NCBI GenBank assembly: GCA_036346205.1
Contig: JARFJB010001982.1
Span: 119,501-183,500, forward strand
DNA length: 64,000 nt
Reading direction: 5' to 3'
DNA from: Vesta saturnalis
Lineage: Eukaryota > Arthropoda > Insecta > Coleoptera > Lampyridae
Shown: one piece after another, positions 24,216 through 35,513 of the stretch
Numbering within the stretch: the first letter of the stretch is position 1
Layout: each line of letters starts with the position of its first letter
The notes under the pieces: generated by a model
The model's database searches: none
What the model saw: only the letters and a program-made list of their open reading frames with translations
What the model was told of the DNA's origin: nothing
Program-made: the position numbers and the translations under genes

Positions 24216-26211
24216 ATGAATCGAATTCCATGTTTTGCTTGTGGAAATGCTTTAGTTCCTAGGGTTATGGTGAAAATAAGTAGTGAGGTAAATGCAAGAA
24301 AGCAGGAAATTGTGATTGCACGTCGCCGCGAAGCAAATCTACCAGAGCGGGTCATAATAGAAGAAACTCGAATCTGCAATGTCTGCAATATTTTTATTGT
24401 AAGGGAAATTCAAGCAATAGACAATAACCCAAATTGTTTGCGATTAAATGTACTACAAAGGTCAACTCACTTATGCTGTATTTGTAACGATGGGAATGAT
24501 ATACATAAAATATCCATGAAAGGTAGAATTAATATTTTTGTTGAGAGAGATTACGTCCCAGAAAATACGTACTGCTGTAATATTCATTTGGATGAGAATG
24601 GTAATCTGTTTGAGTTTCTGCTCCCTGGGTTACGATATGTAAATCGGCCATTATTAGCAGGTAGTGAGATTTATATTTTTTTACAAGCATTACGTAAGGA
24701 AATTATGCAAAAAAGCTACCACACGGCTTACGAAGACGAAAATAACTTCACAGATTCTCAATTTAAAGCAGTTTCTCGTATAACCAAAGATCAATTTAAT
24801 AATCTTTTCAACTTTTGTGACCCCGTTAGAATAGGAAATTCTTTGAGATATGTAAGTAAAAAAGATCTCTTAGCATTCCTGTGCAAGTTACGACAAGGTC
24901 TTAGTGATAGTTTTTTAGCGGTTATTTTTAATTATTCCACAAGACAACAAGCCAGTTGTTAGACTCTCTAGTTAGACAATCTCTTTCTGCAAGATTTGTA
25001 CCACAAAATATTGGATTTACTGCTACAACAAGAGACAGCTACATCGAAAATCATGTAACTCCTTTTGCAAATCGTCTATATAATCAAAACCTGGATCGGC
25101 CTCAAGTTATAGTGTATAATGCCTGTACTTATCTAGAAATCGAGAAAAGTTCTTGTTTTAAAGTGTTGCGACAGTCCTACTGTACTTATAAGGGTAAACA
25201 TCTTATCAAGCCATCTCTGCTTGTTGCCCCGAGCGGATTTATTCTAGACATTCAAGGGCCATATTTCTCAAATTCTGAAAACAACGATGCTAACCTACTT
25301 ATAAGTGAATTTAATAGAGATGTAAATGGAATGCGTGAATGGTTTAATGAAGGAGATATTTTCATTCTCGACCGTGGGTACTTGGATGCTATTCCAGCTT
25401 TAAATAGATTAGGTATTAATTTTAAAATGCCAGCCTTTTTGCCCAGAGGTCAGCTACAGTTATCCACAGAAGAGGCTAATGATAGTCGTCTCGTTACGAA
25501 AACCAGGTGGATCGTAGAAGCACGCAATGGACACTTAAAATCAATTTTAAATTTTTAGCTTTAAGATAAAACACCCACATTTGTAATATTGCTGATTCTC
25601 TTAAAATTGCTGGAACAATTATAAATAAATATTTTCCACCCATTTTAATGCAAGATGCTACTATTGAGCTAGCTGAAAATATTCTTCAAAAAGTTCAAGA
25701 GCCAAATGTTGTTCAAGCCAGGGTTGAGGAGGAAAACTTACGCGCTAGAAGGGGCAGATGGGTTGATTTAAATGAAATTATCGTTCCCTCAGTCCCACGT
25801 TTGTCACATTACTATCTTAAAGAGTTAACTGTAGGTATTTTTCAATTAAAGCTTGCTCCTTCTTATATACAGGGCAATGAAATAGAGGACCGCCAGGTTC
25901 AATATCAATTTGATAAAAACTACGAACCCGGTTTTATACGGGTAAGGATATATTCTCGCCTCAGAAATGCTACTCGTTACCAGTTGTGGATTGCATTTGT
26001 GCCGAATAATGAGGAAGATGAACCTAACCCAATATTAGGTACTTACTGCACCTGCAAGACTGGTTCCAGAACTTTAGGTACTTGTTCTCATGTGGCAGCT
26101 GTACTATGGTTTTTAGGATACGCTAGGTATCAAGAGTTAATCAAATATCCTTCTACAAATGTTTTAAATCATATACTAAATGCAAATAATGTGGAGGTGA
26201 TAGACATTTAA
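24216..26211 (+). pseudogene. DDE-like transposase with C-terminal SWIM zinc finger
   Basis: Starts at 24216 with Cys pairs that look like zinc ligands (CFACGN, CNVCN, CCIC). A helical region follows (DSQFKAVSRITKDQFNNLF, SLRYVSKKDLLAFLCKLRQG). One frameshift occurs at about 24955. The DDE region has PQVIVYNACTYLEIEKSS, GKHLIKPSLLVAPSGFILD, FILDRGYLDAIPALNRLG (second Asp) and VTKTRWIVEARNGHLK (likely Glu). Another frameshift and a stop lie at 25550-25570. The last block (25648-26211) ends with a SWIM-like CxCx(n)CxH: TYCTCKTGSRTLGTCSHVA. Relatives I recall read DGTY where this copy has ACTY, so the first catalytic Asp seems mutated to Ala. SWIM fingers are known at the C-termini of MULE transposases, but this catalytic domain is not MULE-like. 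Confidence 0.75.
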
Positions 26212-26384
26212 CATTTGATTATGCAACTTTTTGATTTCTATGACAATGGTTATATCAAGACCAAAAATTATTTACTGTTTTCTGCCTCATCAGTTCAGTT
26301 AACTGATATCGTATTAAGCTTAGATATTTTTAATATATTAAAATACGTTCATTAACGTTTCTACATAAACATTTCTTATTTCCA

Positions 26385-26564
26385 ATGGCTGTACAAAGCG
26401 GTAGTGATGATGACGGTAGACCTGCGAAACCTGTCGATGGTGTGAACAGTGAAGACGCTAGTATCTTAAAGAATTTTCTTTTCTTAGTTTTGCAAAATAA
26501 AGATGAACTTCGACAAGCGCCTTCTTTATCAAAAGAATCTACTGAAAACTTTATTAGAAAATAG
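26385..26564 (+). CDS. 59-codon accessory frame beside the right TIR
   Basis: An ATG frame of 59 codons with an acidic start (MAVQSGSDDDGRPAKPVDG) and a hydrophobic middle (ILKNFLFLVLQNKDEL), 173 bp after the transposase. It is intact, in contrast to the transposase. Its last codons and stop (TTTATTAGAAAATAG) lie inside the right TIR, so the left TIR carries an inverted copy of the stop region. It could be a small partner protein, a second exon of the transposase, or chance. Its composition is less AT-biased than the surroundings. I recognise no domain. Confidence 0.4.
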   Translation: MAVQSGSDDDGRPAKPVDGVNSEDASILKNFLFLVLQNKDELRQAPSLSKESTENFIRK

Positions 26565-27287
26565 TGAGCATAATAAATGAAGCACATCTAACCTTTCTAT
26601 CTGTCAATCTCCAAAAGCTTTGTATTTCGCAACGCCATCCAATTGCAAGGGATTTTTTATGTTAACGTTTTTTTCCGTACCTATATGAAGTTTAAGATAT
26701 CGCTTTGGTCCTTTGTACTTGGACACCCAGTATCAGTATAAACACATCGTGACTATTATGTAGGTATATACAGTTAGCAAATAGTTTATTTTAATATAGA
26801 CATTTCAATTAAGTTATCAGAAAATTAACTAGGAAGTATAATAATACTCAATTAAATCTATTAAAGACATGAAACACTCTGTATAACGGACGTCTAGGGA
26901 ACTTAACTTGCAATAATAATTTAAATGGACATATATATTTGTTAACTTCCATTCACAAAAATATCAAAACAATACCACCGTATAATTCTTTTCAGATACA
27001 TATATTTGGTCTCACCCTGTATATCAGGTGTATGTACAAAAATAATGGAAGTAAAGAAAAGGTTGTAACCAGTAGCACAAAAAATAACATTCCACTAAGT
27101 TTTGCGTTAATATTGGCAAAAATGTCCGTTTTATGATATATTGAAAGTATCAAATAGTGATATTGCAGACCCTGTATATCAAAAACTGTTGAGCTTTGAG
27201 CTTTCGGGCAATGAAGACATTTGATCAATTGGCCAAGTTCTAGAACATATCAAAATTTGGTTAAATTCTGACCGAAAGGTATTTTAC
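26550..27287 (-). repeat. Right long TIR of SWIM element
   Basis: Inverted copy of the left TIR, ending GGTATTTTAC at 27287 and followed by AT. Differences from the left arm are scattered single bases and one- to three-base indels. Confidence 0.9.
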
Positions 27288-29755
27288 ATTGTAAATTACA
27301 AAAATTAAAAAAATGATTTTATACTTATTCAATTACTATGTTTAGTTTTGTAATTAGAATGTTACATACTTTCCAAATAAAATGAAATTTTACATCTGCA
27401 TTCTGGTCGGAATGCGTTAGAATGTGTAAGTACCGATGCGTACCTTATTATCTTCTAATATACGTAAAAACGAAAAATATAAAGTATTTCTATTAGTTTG
27501 CCACACGCTGAAACAAAAACGTAAAATGTTATTTATTTACTTAATATATTTGTTTATTGAACATGACACAGGTATAAGAAAGTCATGACCGTTAAATCAA
27601 TTATTTTGTATCAATCTGCAAGAAAAGTAATTTAGTTATTAATTAAATCAATAGATATTGTGAAGATGTTCAGCGACCTTTAAAACACTCATATTTTAAG
27701 CCAAAAGATTTGTGCAAAATACATTTTATACCTGCATCGACATACATATACAGCCAGATTTCAACTTGAAAACCATGTAAGACTTTTTTTTGATTAATTC
27801 TTTTACATAAATTAAACTAAAAAAATTGGCAAATAATGAATAACTTTTTGATAAGCCCCTACTGTATGGACAGATTTTTTATTAATGCATTTTAAATACG
27901 AAATTAGATGCAAAGGAATTTCGATAATTGACTCTAACGAAAACAACTAGTTTTTTTCTACCGTAGTATGTTAATCTGGTAAATTATTACATTTACATTA
28001 CTAAATGGGACCAACTGATTGAAATATTCGCATCATTAATTCAAATGTTGTAATTACTAAAAAATTTTATCTTTACTCTTCCAAACGATTGTATCATACA
28101 ACCAACAAAAAAAGGTGTGCGTTTCGATGATTAACTTGTATTAGGCTTTAAATCTCGCTTCAGTGTACATTTTCGTGAAATGCCAATAGATCTTATTTAT
28201 GTGTTCTAATGTTATGAGTTATAACATTTTTTTTTTAAATTAACTTAAACAATATACATATTGTACAACCCTTATTTTAATGAGATTTTGAACAAACCTG
28301 AAATGTAAGTAGGTTGTATGCAAATAGTACTCATGTTCTATGTGTGTAGTAATAATTAATTACCAATACAAATTTGAGCCCAGACTTTATAGGTTTGTGT
28401 ACACAATTAGGGGTGTAACAAGCAATTGTGTTGACTTGTTAAAGTCTAGTGCTAAAATTGTTAAATTGTCTATGGTATCAATTTTTAATGCTAGATTTTC
28501 TAATCGATTTATTTTAGCATAATATCAGGTTACATCACCAAATATTGAGTTGATGCTGCCCAATTCAATTTAATCTTATAAAAAAACTAGCTTGGCTTCT
28601 TTAATTCCAGCTGTTCCATGCAAGGTAGCCTTTGTTTGTTAATCGCCGTCTTTTTTTGTTTTTTTTTTATATTTGTTTTCAAATATAACAGGTTTAGTAT
28701 ACACGGAGTCACTTTAAATATAAAATTTACAGAAGATATTTGACCGTCATGGTAATTATATACGTTAAATTGTTTCAGAGTTGATCATTCTTGATGTAGA
28801 ACTTGAAACAAATGGCTGTTATAAACTAACATAAAAGATGTTTATATTTCATAATGTTTGTGAGCTAGGTTGAGTTCTTCTGATGTATTATGTGTATAAT
28901 ATCTACCTACATACAAATGTACCTCGTATAGCAGTTGCGGAACGCATAAGACCCTCGCTCTACAATGTATTTTATGAGCCATTCAGTTGCAAAGAATGTA
29001 ACCATGCAACTTAGGCGTTTAAGTTCTTGACTTAATTTTATTTGCAAATATTTTTAACTTATTTTGTTCTTCGCAACAACGTACTACAAAAAAACAAACA
29101 CGATTTCGTGAATACCTATTATTTTTTAAATTAAAACTCGATTAATTAATCTCCGCCTACTCCTAAATATTTTAATTTGCGTTACGACATTGTATGGTTA
29201 ACTGGACAGTTTTTTTACTAAAGCATTTTTTAAATTGGTTTTCATTTTGTGCTATTTAATCTCAATGAATCTTAAAGAGTTGAGTTAGACTGACATCAAT
29301 TCAGATTTCAATTAATGTTCTTTTAAAATCTGATCTATGAGTAAGTTTCAGGTACCAATGAAATAGAATTTATTCAGTGCTTCTAGGCATTTTTACGTGC
29401 CACGACCTTATTGACGTATGACCTACACATCGTGAAATTTTTTTTATAAATGTTTGTGTAAATTAAAGCAGTAATACAATTCGTAGGTAATTTCACATTT
29501 CGAGCAATAAAAATGGGGTGTAAAACAGCCATAAACGTAAAGTGTCCATTATTAGTTCTGGCTATTTGTTTTTTATTATTATTGACGTTAAATGACAAGC
29601 AAAAGAAAAAGTTTATTTTTGATGATATACTGAGGAACTTGCATTTCTAAAAAAATAATATTTAATCTATTCTTATAATATCGAGTACCGTTGTTGTTTT
29701 ACGCGTTCATCCATCTGCCCGTTCATCTCTGTGGTTACTTTTGAACGAGTTGAAA
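27288..29755. other. AT-rich non-coding DNA
   Basis: About 2.5 kb without recognisable transposon or gene features. Short frames (28340-28522, 29383-29598) have random-looking composition. Confidence 0.5.
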
Positions 29756-30089
29756 TACAGTAAAACCTCCGATATCCGGCAGTCTACATCCAGAATGTTC
29801 CACGCTTTCAACCGAAAAAAAATCGAATTAGATTGAATACGGCACTGCAATTTCGCAACAAGAACTATGTACCAATGATAATTTATAGCATTAACACTAG
29901 CACTGCCGTGCCAGGTCATTTTGATCTCTGGACAAGAAAGGTAATTTTGAGATGTATTCTTTATATATTTTACACTTCATTGAGAAAGAAACATAAAAAA
30001 CACATTTTAGGTAATTAAATAAAAATCAAATTGATTCTAATACATTTAGAATTCGGTACAGTTTTACATGCTGTATTACGCTTTACAGT

Positions 30090-33000
30090 TCAAAAAAATA
30101 ACGGTCTTTGTTACACTTCCACATTTTCCACAAACATATTTGTTACACATTGGTAAAACGTCATAAATTTTATTTTTGTCACATTTTTTAATTTGGTACT
30201 GATGACTTTTTTAGGTTTCGTTGTATCAGGTATGCTGGTACTTGCACCCAGAATCTTGCTTCGAATCGAAATACTCTTTTCTTGGTTCCTCAGATAGAGT
30301 GAAAATAAAGTCTGTTCTTTTTAATCTACTGCCTACGACTTCCTTATAATCTCTCCAGGCGTTGGTTGTGGCAAGATCTAAAACATTGTAAAACACATGA
30401 ACTGGCCATCTACGTGAACCAGCTTTCCTAGAATATTTTCTAGCCATTTGGTCCAACACATCTACCCCAAACTTTGTTTCATTGTAATACAACACTGTCT
30501 CAGGGCGTAGTACTACTTTTGTTTGTTTAACCCGCTCCAATAAATAAGATTTGAGTTCATTTAAACTTTTTTATAATTTCGACATTATTTAATAAAATTT
30601 AATAACTGGGATTTATAAAGATATCACTTACTTCGCCTGCTAATCGATTTCGGTTTGAGTAAAAGAACTTTTAAGATTTAAGTTTACTAATTCCTTTCTT
30701 AATTTGTTGCAACGGTTAACTCAAAGTTAAAATAAAGAAACGATTACTGTTATCATTGACCAAAGTTATGCTCATTTCAATTTATTTATTTATCTGGATC
30801 CCTATTGAGTTGACCTCTTCCTGCATTTATATATTCAATATTGTATAAGCGTTTGATATTAATAGTCTTTAGCAATAAAAGTAAATCAAACGTTATACTC
30901 ATTTAATTAAATTCTAAATCTGAACGAAATGCATCAATATGTTGTTTACAAACACATATAAACTCAAACCTATAATCTATAATAACCTTCTTAAAACTAA
31001 CATAGTGTAACAAATAACATCTTTATCAGAATTAAACGCTTGTTTTCGTTTAATTGTGATAATCAAATGTAAAGTTTCGAGAAATCAAACAGAAAAAAAA
31101 TTATTTATTAGCACAATCAAAAAAGGTTCTTACTTATTTTCGTTGACAAACTGATGATGTAATGCTTTCGTTCCTTTGACCAAAAAAGGGGCCTCAGATA
31201 GGTTAGATACTGCTCTTCCGATGATGTCACTTTGTCGGTACCCTGGAACCTTATCTTTTCTTATACTTTTGTGCAGCTAAATACGATTCTAATTTTCTTC
31301 CATCAGTTAATGATTTTAGTAAATAATTGTTTGGTATATTTACACTATGCAGTTTTTACTTAATTGTTCAGATTATCAATGTCTTTTAGTTATTACACTT
31401 TATATACCGATCTATTAATTGGGTCGATTGTCTTATTGTACATTTATCACTCGCTATTAAACCATCAACTTGGAACACTTTAAACAAGCACTTAAAACGC
31501 TATTGTAAACTATTACGCAACCTTTTTATTACCGCCAGATTGACATTATTTACACTTTTAATAAGGAAGATAATTTTCTACTTCTTCCCTATTATACCGC
31601 TAATTAATTCTTTTTTTTTTAATTTTCACACTTTATAGGGCAGCGTGACTATACAATGTCACTTATGCTGCGGCGTCCATCTATCGAGTCGGGTCGCTTA
31701 TTTTTATGCGACTCTTCTTGTTCGCTCTCTTAACGCGACTGTTTTTGATCGCTCACTGTATGCGACTGTTTTAAAAACTGCACATCGTTATTATGGCAGC
31801 GTCATTCCTTTCCAACACATTCATGAACTTGCAAATGCCGGGTATTTTAAATATTTTCGAATTGAATATATGATAACTTATTGAAACAAACTCAAGCTTT
31901 TCATCTTAATATTAATTACATTGAAATACAAATAAACAATAACCATTTCTTTATCAAGAAAATATATAAATATCTAATCTCGTATAATTTAGCGCGAAAT
32001 TTTTCTAAAGCTCCCGTTACAAGGTTTCTTCTTTTTCCCATCATCTATAGCCACAGTAGGATGCAGCGTACTTGCAATATGACATTTTTATTAACTTTAC
32101 CCTGATAAATTGACAAGGTGCTTTTATCATTTTTAATTACTGTGGTAGAATATAACTCTGCCCTTTTATTCTTGATACAAATTGGTAATTCCCTTTTTGC
32201 TCGGTTCATTGTCCCTACTATTGTTATGTTCTTTTTTGCCAGCATTGTTGCTAACTTTTGGTTAAAAAAGAGTTGTCGGAAGGGGTTGGTTGTTAGGACA
32301 CATATCATCTTTTCCTAAATAAGAAAAACCATTCAGGAGATATTTAGAATTCGTATCAACAGCTAGCCAAAATTTTATACCAAATTTATCAGGCTTATTT
32401 GCCATATATTGTGTAAATCTGCATCTAGCTTTAGTAGAAAACAGTTGTTCGTCTACTGTAATGTTTGCTCCTGGAACATAGCAAGATTTACAGTTACTAA
32501 TAAATTTATCCCATATTTCGGACGCCAAAGCGAACATCACTAACTAGACGTTCTTTTCGTGTTGATCGAATATCAAATCTTAAAAATCTCATGATTTCAC
32601 GAAATCGATTGCGTGATATAGTCTCACGAAAAAATTGCGGTCCCCAAGTAACAGACCATAAACTGTCAAACTGTAATGTCCTTGCGGCGTAAGCACCACG
32701 AGCTAGCAATATTGCCAGAAAAGCCTCAAGTTGTTGAAGAGAAAACCATCTCCTATAGCTTCAATTTCAGTACATTTCTGAATGTGTTTTAGCGTTATTA
32801 TCTATAAACAATCGAAATGCACTTAGCACAGAGTTAGCAAACACATTTCTTTTTGCATAAGGCCCAGGAGTATTTCGCATAACATTTCTTTTAACTATAC
32901 GGCCAATATAAGGGTCACTTGATTCCACAACTTCCCATATATCATTAGATTTGGATGGTTGTTTACTCCCTACAGGTATATGCATGTAATGACTTCGTTT

Positions 33001-33153
33001 TGGATGTTGTTCAAAGTCATCACTAATTAATAAAGTGACATTATTTACGTTGACATTATTCTTCACTTTGTTCACTACTTTTGTCATCAACAGGAACAGC
33101 TTCATCACTAAAAGTACATAAAAATCTAGAAAAAAGTCATAATAACTCAACAT
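30090..33153 (-). pseudogene. piggyBac transposase 1, broken
   Basis: N-terminal part (33153-32767) with DIWEVVESSDPYIGRIVKRN. Then LARGAYAARTLQFDSLW and FFRETISRNRFREIMRFLRF (32709-32506). Then the first catalytic block ANITVDEQLFSTKARCRFTQ and ANKPDKFGIKFWLAVD (32540-32262). Then AKKNITIVGTMNRAKRELP (about 32220), STLSIYQGKV (about 32115) and a VAIDDGKKKKP block at about 32035. Then, across the insert, ETVLYYNETKFGVDVLDQMA (30540-30226). The distal Cys-rich finger (CGKCGS) is at about 30125. The TMDNFFTS-type second Asp motif is deleted, leaving only TTLF. There are four or more frameshifts and several stops. Family role: TTAA-specific cut-and-paste. Confidence 0.85.
30505..32015. other. 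Unidentified 1.5-kb insert within piggyBac 1
   Basis: The piggyBac coding sequence is interrupted between GKKKKP (minus strand, about 32020) and PETVLYY (about 30500), which are adjacent in the family. The insert is AT-rich except for 31640-31830. That stretch repeats a TATGCGACTGTT/CGCGACTGTTTTTGATCGCTC theme and is enclosed by GGCAGCGTGAC and GGCAGCGTCAT. I see no clear TIR or target duplication and no coding capacity. Confidence 0.5.
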
Positions 33154-33407
33154 TTTAAAGAAGACATGCGGTCAAATTGACCGCGGCAGTTCTAGTGTTA
33201 AGGGACCCACAGAATGCGTTTTTGCTAAGTGGTCTTGCTCGATGAACAAGGACGTTCGGACTAAATGAATACAAAACTGATGAAAATAATCAAATTACAC
33301 CGCCTTTTGTCTGCTAATTTTGTTAGTCGAACGTCGTTTTTCTCAGTGGTTGGGTGTACTCTGGGGTGCTACTCCACTGAGAAGTTTATTCCACAGTTTA
33401 TTTAGAA

Positions 33408-34783
33408 ATGCCGGATCTTCGTCAGATTAACAAAAAGTCTATTGAAATCTATCGCAGTCTTCCGACTTTATGGAAAATAAAATCTCGCGAGTACAGTGAC
33501 CGTGTTAAGAAGGACAAAGCGTATGAACAGCTATTGGTAAAATTAAAAGAGGTCCATGCTGATGCACCAAAAGAAACTATGAAGAAAAATATTGTTCGTT
33601 TTGAACACCTTAAACCTATTTTGGGTCGAACAACTCGTATTTTTTATTTAAAAAATCTGAATAAATTATCTTAGATGGGCTTAAGGTAGTGAAATAAAAT
33701 ATCTGAATGTGTATCCATCTGAGGTGTCATCATAAATAGGGCGACATCTTTTTATTTAAAAAATAAAGTAATTTAATAATTTAAATAAAGTTTTCTTGCC
33801 ATGGCACTGCTCCTTCGTTAATAAAATTATTCTCGGACTCTGTTTGTTTGTGCCGATACATGTCTTTGTGAACCTCGTTGCAAATCAAGTATTGTATTTG
33901 GTTCTGGTCTTAACCCAAGTTGTATATCACCGATGTCTGAATCTTCAGTATCAAAGCATGTTGAGTATAATAATCTCGACGTTTTCTTCGTAGAAAATTA
34001 TGTAGCGCACAACACGCCATCACAACTTTGTCAATATCTTCTAATTTCATATTGATAGCCGTATGGAATATACGAATACTGGCAGCCAAAATTCCGAAAA
34101 CATTTTCAACTATACAGCGACTTCTTGATAACCTGCATTTGAATATTCTTTTATCACAATCATTCATTATTGGGGTTTCAGATGGCTAACAAAACAATGC
34201 TATGTTGCCCCTTATAATTATAATAATTCAAGCCACTATGTGCTGGTGGAATAATTTATAAGTGCTTTCCATCTACCGCACCTACGCAGTTCGGAAAATA
34301 CCATTTTATTTCAAAATCTTTTGCAATAGATTTCCATTCTTTTTTCGTTTTGGGAAACTAAATAAACAAAGTTAATGTAAGATTTTTTTACAGGACCTAA
34401 ACCAGTCTATGCTATCACCACAGTCAAACATATCTTGGGATGCAAGTACTTCACAAAGTTATTCCAGACCGCGATCAAAAAAAGCGTCAAAGTCACGTCC
34501 AACAAGTTGGGCAAGAGCAAAAAATCTAAAGTTTCCCCCGATGATGTTTTTCGCAAGGTAAACCGAAAATGTGGAGGACGAGTTTGACGTCGTCGGTAAA
34601 AGTGTAGTCTATAAATTAAGATACTTGCCTAAAGAAACAGCCATGATTACAGAAAAATTGATTATGGATGTAGTTTTTAAGGCACAATTAGGAAACATTG
34701 ACAGAAATTCAACATTTTTCAAACAATGCAACAACACCCATCTACTGCAGTACAACAACATCCCTGTGCTTATACAACATTAA
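33408..34783 (+). pseudogene. H2 MADF-domain partner, two exons
   Basis: Exon 1 starts at 33408 with a MADF domain: KSIEIYRSLPTLWKIKSREY and KAYEQLLVKLKEVHAD. It decays after about 33600. The last exon begins after TTTTTTTACAG at 34394. It encodes a Ser/Arg-rich linker (SQSYSRPRSKKASKSRPTSW) and, after a frameshift and stops, EDEFDVVGKSVVYKLRYLP and EKLIMDVVFKAQLGNID, a C-terminal helical block like the one in H1. The intron contains transposase exon 2 on the other strand. Confidence 0.75.
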
Positions 34784-35200
34784 AACAGTGTTGAGACAAG
34801 TTTAAATTTGGGATTTTATTTTGCACAACATTGCGCTACTGGTAATATTATAAATTAGGTATAACAATGTATGTAATAACAAAAAAAACATTAATATAAA
34901 ACATTTAACTTGTGTTGTTACCTTTAAATATTTCCTCTTCAAAACAAAAGAAATTGCACTATGATCTGACCCAAGGCTTGAGGTGAGATGATAACTGAGA
35001 ATTTTAAGTCTTCGTAATTAAACCAGTCTCCAGGTTCAAGCATACGTTCCTTTAGTAGGTTTACGTGAGAAAGCTGACTTCTTTTCAGAATCCATTCCTT
35101 TGACTCCCCCTTCTTTGTTTCTTTTTATTATTTTTAGATTTTGTGGCTAGTGCCACCGCCGCTGCACAAAGAGATGTTGTCTTAATGTCACTATGTTTCA
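33910..35200 (-). pseudogene. H2 PIF/Harbinger transposase, two exons, deleted
   Basis: Exon 1 (about 35200-34930) carries the basic N-terminus (ATKSKNNKKKQRR), then WILKRSQLSHVNLLKE and EPGDWFNYEDL with frame damage. The region for ERLATTLRFLATG is missing. Exon 2 starts at 34357 after TTTATTTAG with FPKTKKEWKSIA, exactly the position and phase seen in H1. The first catalytic D is in CVGAVDGKH. The second Asp segment is deleted; the third, E, remains in RSRCIVENVFGILAA (about 34105). It ends in MACCALHNFLRRKR. The copy is dead. Confidence 0.8.
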
Positions 35201-35513
35201 ATAGACTGTTAACAAAACTATTTGTGTGTGTGTGTGCAACGAAGGCTTTACACCATTGTTCGATGATTATTGTTCGTCGAACAAAACCGCTTAGCAAAAA
35301 CTCAGTCTGTGGGCCCCTTTACACTTTGTTCATTCTCCTAACGATGTTATTGTCGCAACGTCAACTAGAATTATTTGACGGGAAGAGGCTATTTATGTAT
35401 AGATTGTCTTGACCCGCACGTACTGAATGCAGTTCCGTTCGTAGAAGCGTTGGGTACGGTTCATCGTTTATTTCATAGCTTACGTTTTTTTCTTTTAACT
35501 TCTGTAGTGACAA

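Larger units (their letters stand above)
23189..27287 (+). mobile_element. 4.1-kb DNA transposon with about 739-bp TIRs and SWIM transposase
   Basis: The outer 739 bp (23189-23927) and 738 bp (26550-27287) are inverted copies with few differences. They begin GTAAAATACCTTTCGGTCAG and are flanked by AT on each side, a possible 2-bp target duplication. The TIRs contain repeated short motifs of the type TACAGGGTG. The interior encodes one transposase and a small frame, both on the plus strand. The transposase is DDE-like and fits none of the common families I can name with certainty. A place in the PIF/Harbinger-IS5 supergroup is my inference. Confidence 0.85.
29891..33201 (-). mobile_element. 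piggyBac-like element 1 with TTAA duplications
   Basis: TTAA at 29891-29894 and 33198-33201 flank inverted ends: CACTAGCACTGCCGTG at the left and the complement of CACTAGAACTGCCGCG at the right. Further inverted sequence follows (GGTCA..TTGA). This is the classical piggyBac arrangement. The 3.3-kb length includes an unexplained insert of about 1.5 kb at 30505-32015. Transposase relics lie on the minus strand. Confidence 0.9.
33201..35318 (-). mobile_element. PIF/Harbinger element H2, 2.1 kb
   Basis: TIRs: the left starts AGGGACCCACAGAATGCG at 33201; the right, read inward from 35318, starts AGGGGCCCACAGACTGAG. Both continue with GTTTTTGCTAAG. The flanks are TTA at 33198-33200 and TTA at 35319-35321, the expected PIF 3-bp duplication. 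It contains a MADF gene on plus and a transposase on minus with the same interlocked exon order as H1. Confidence 0.9.
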
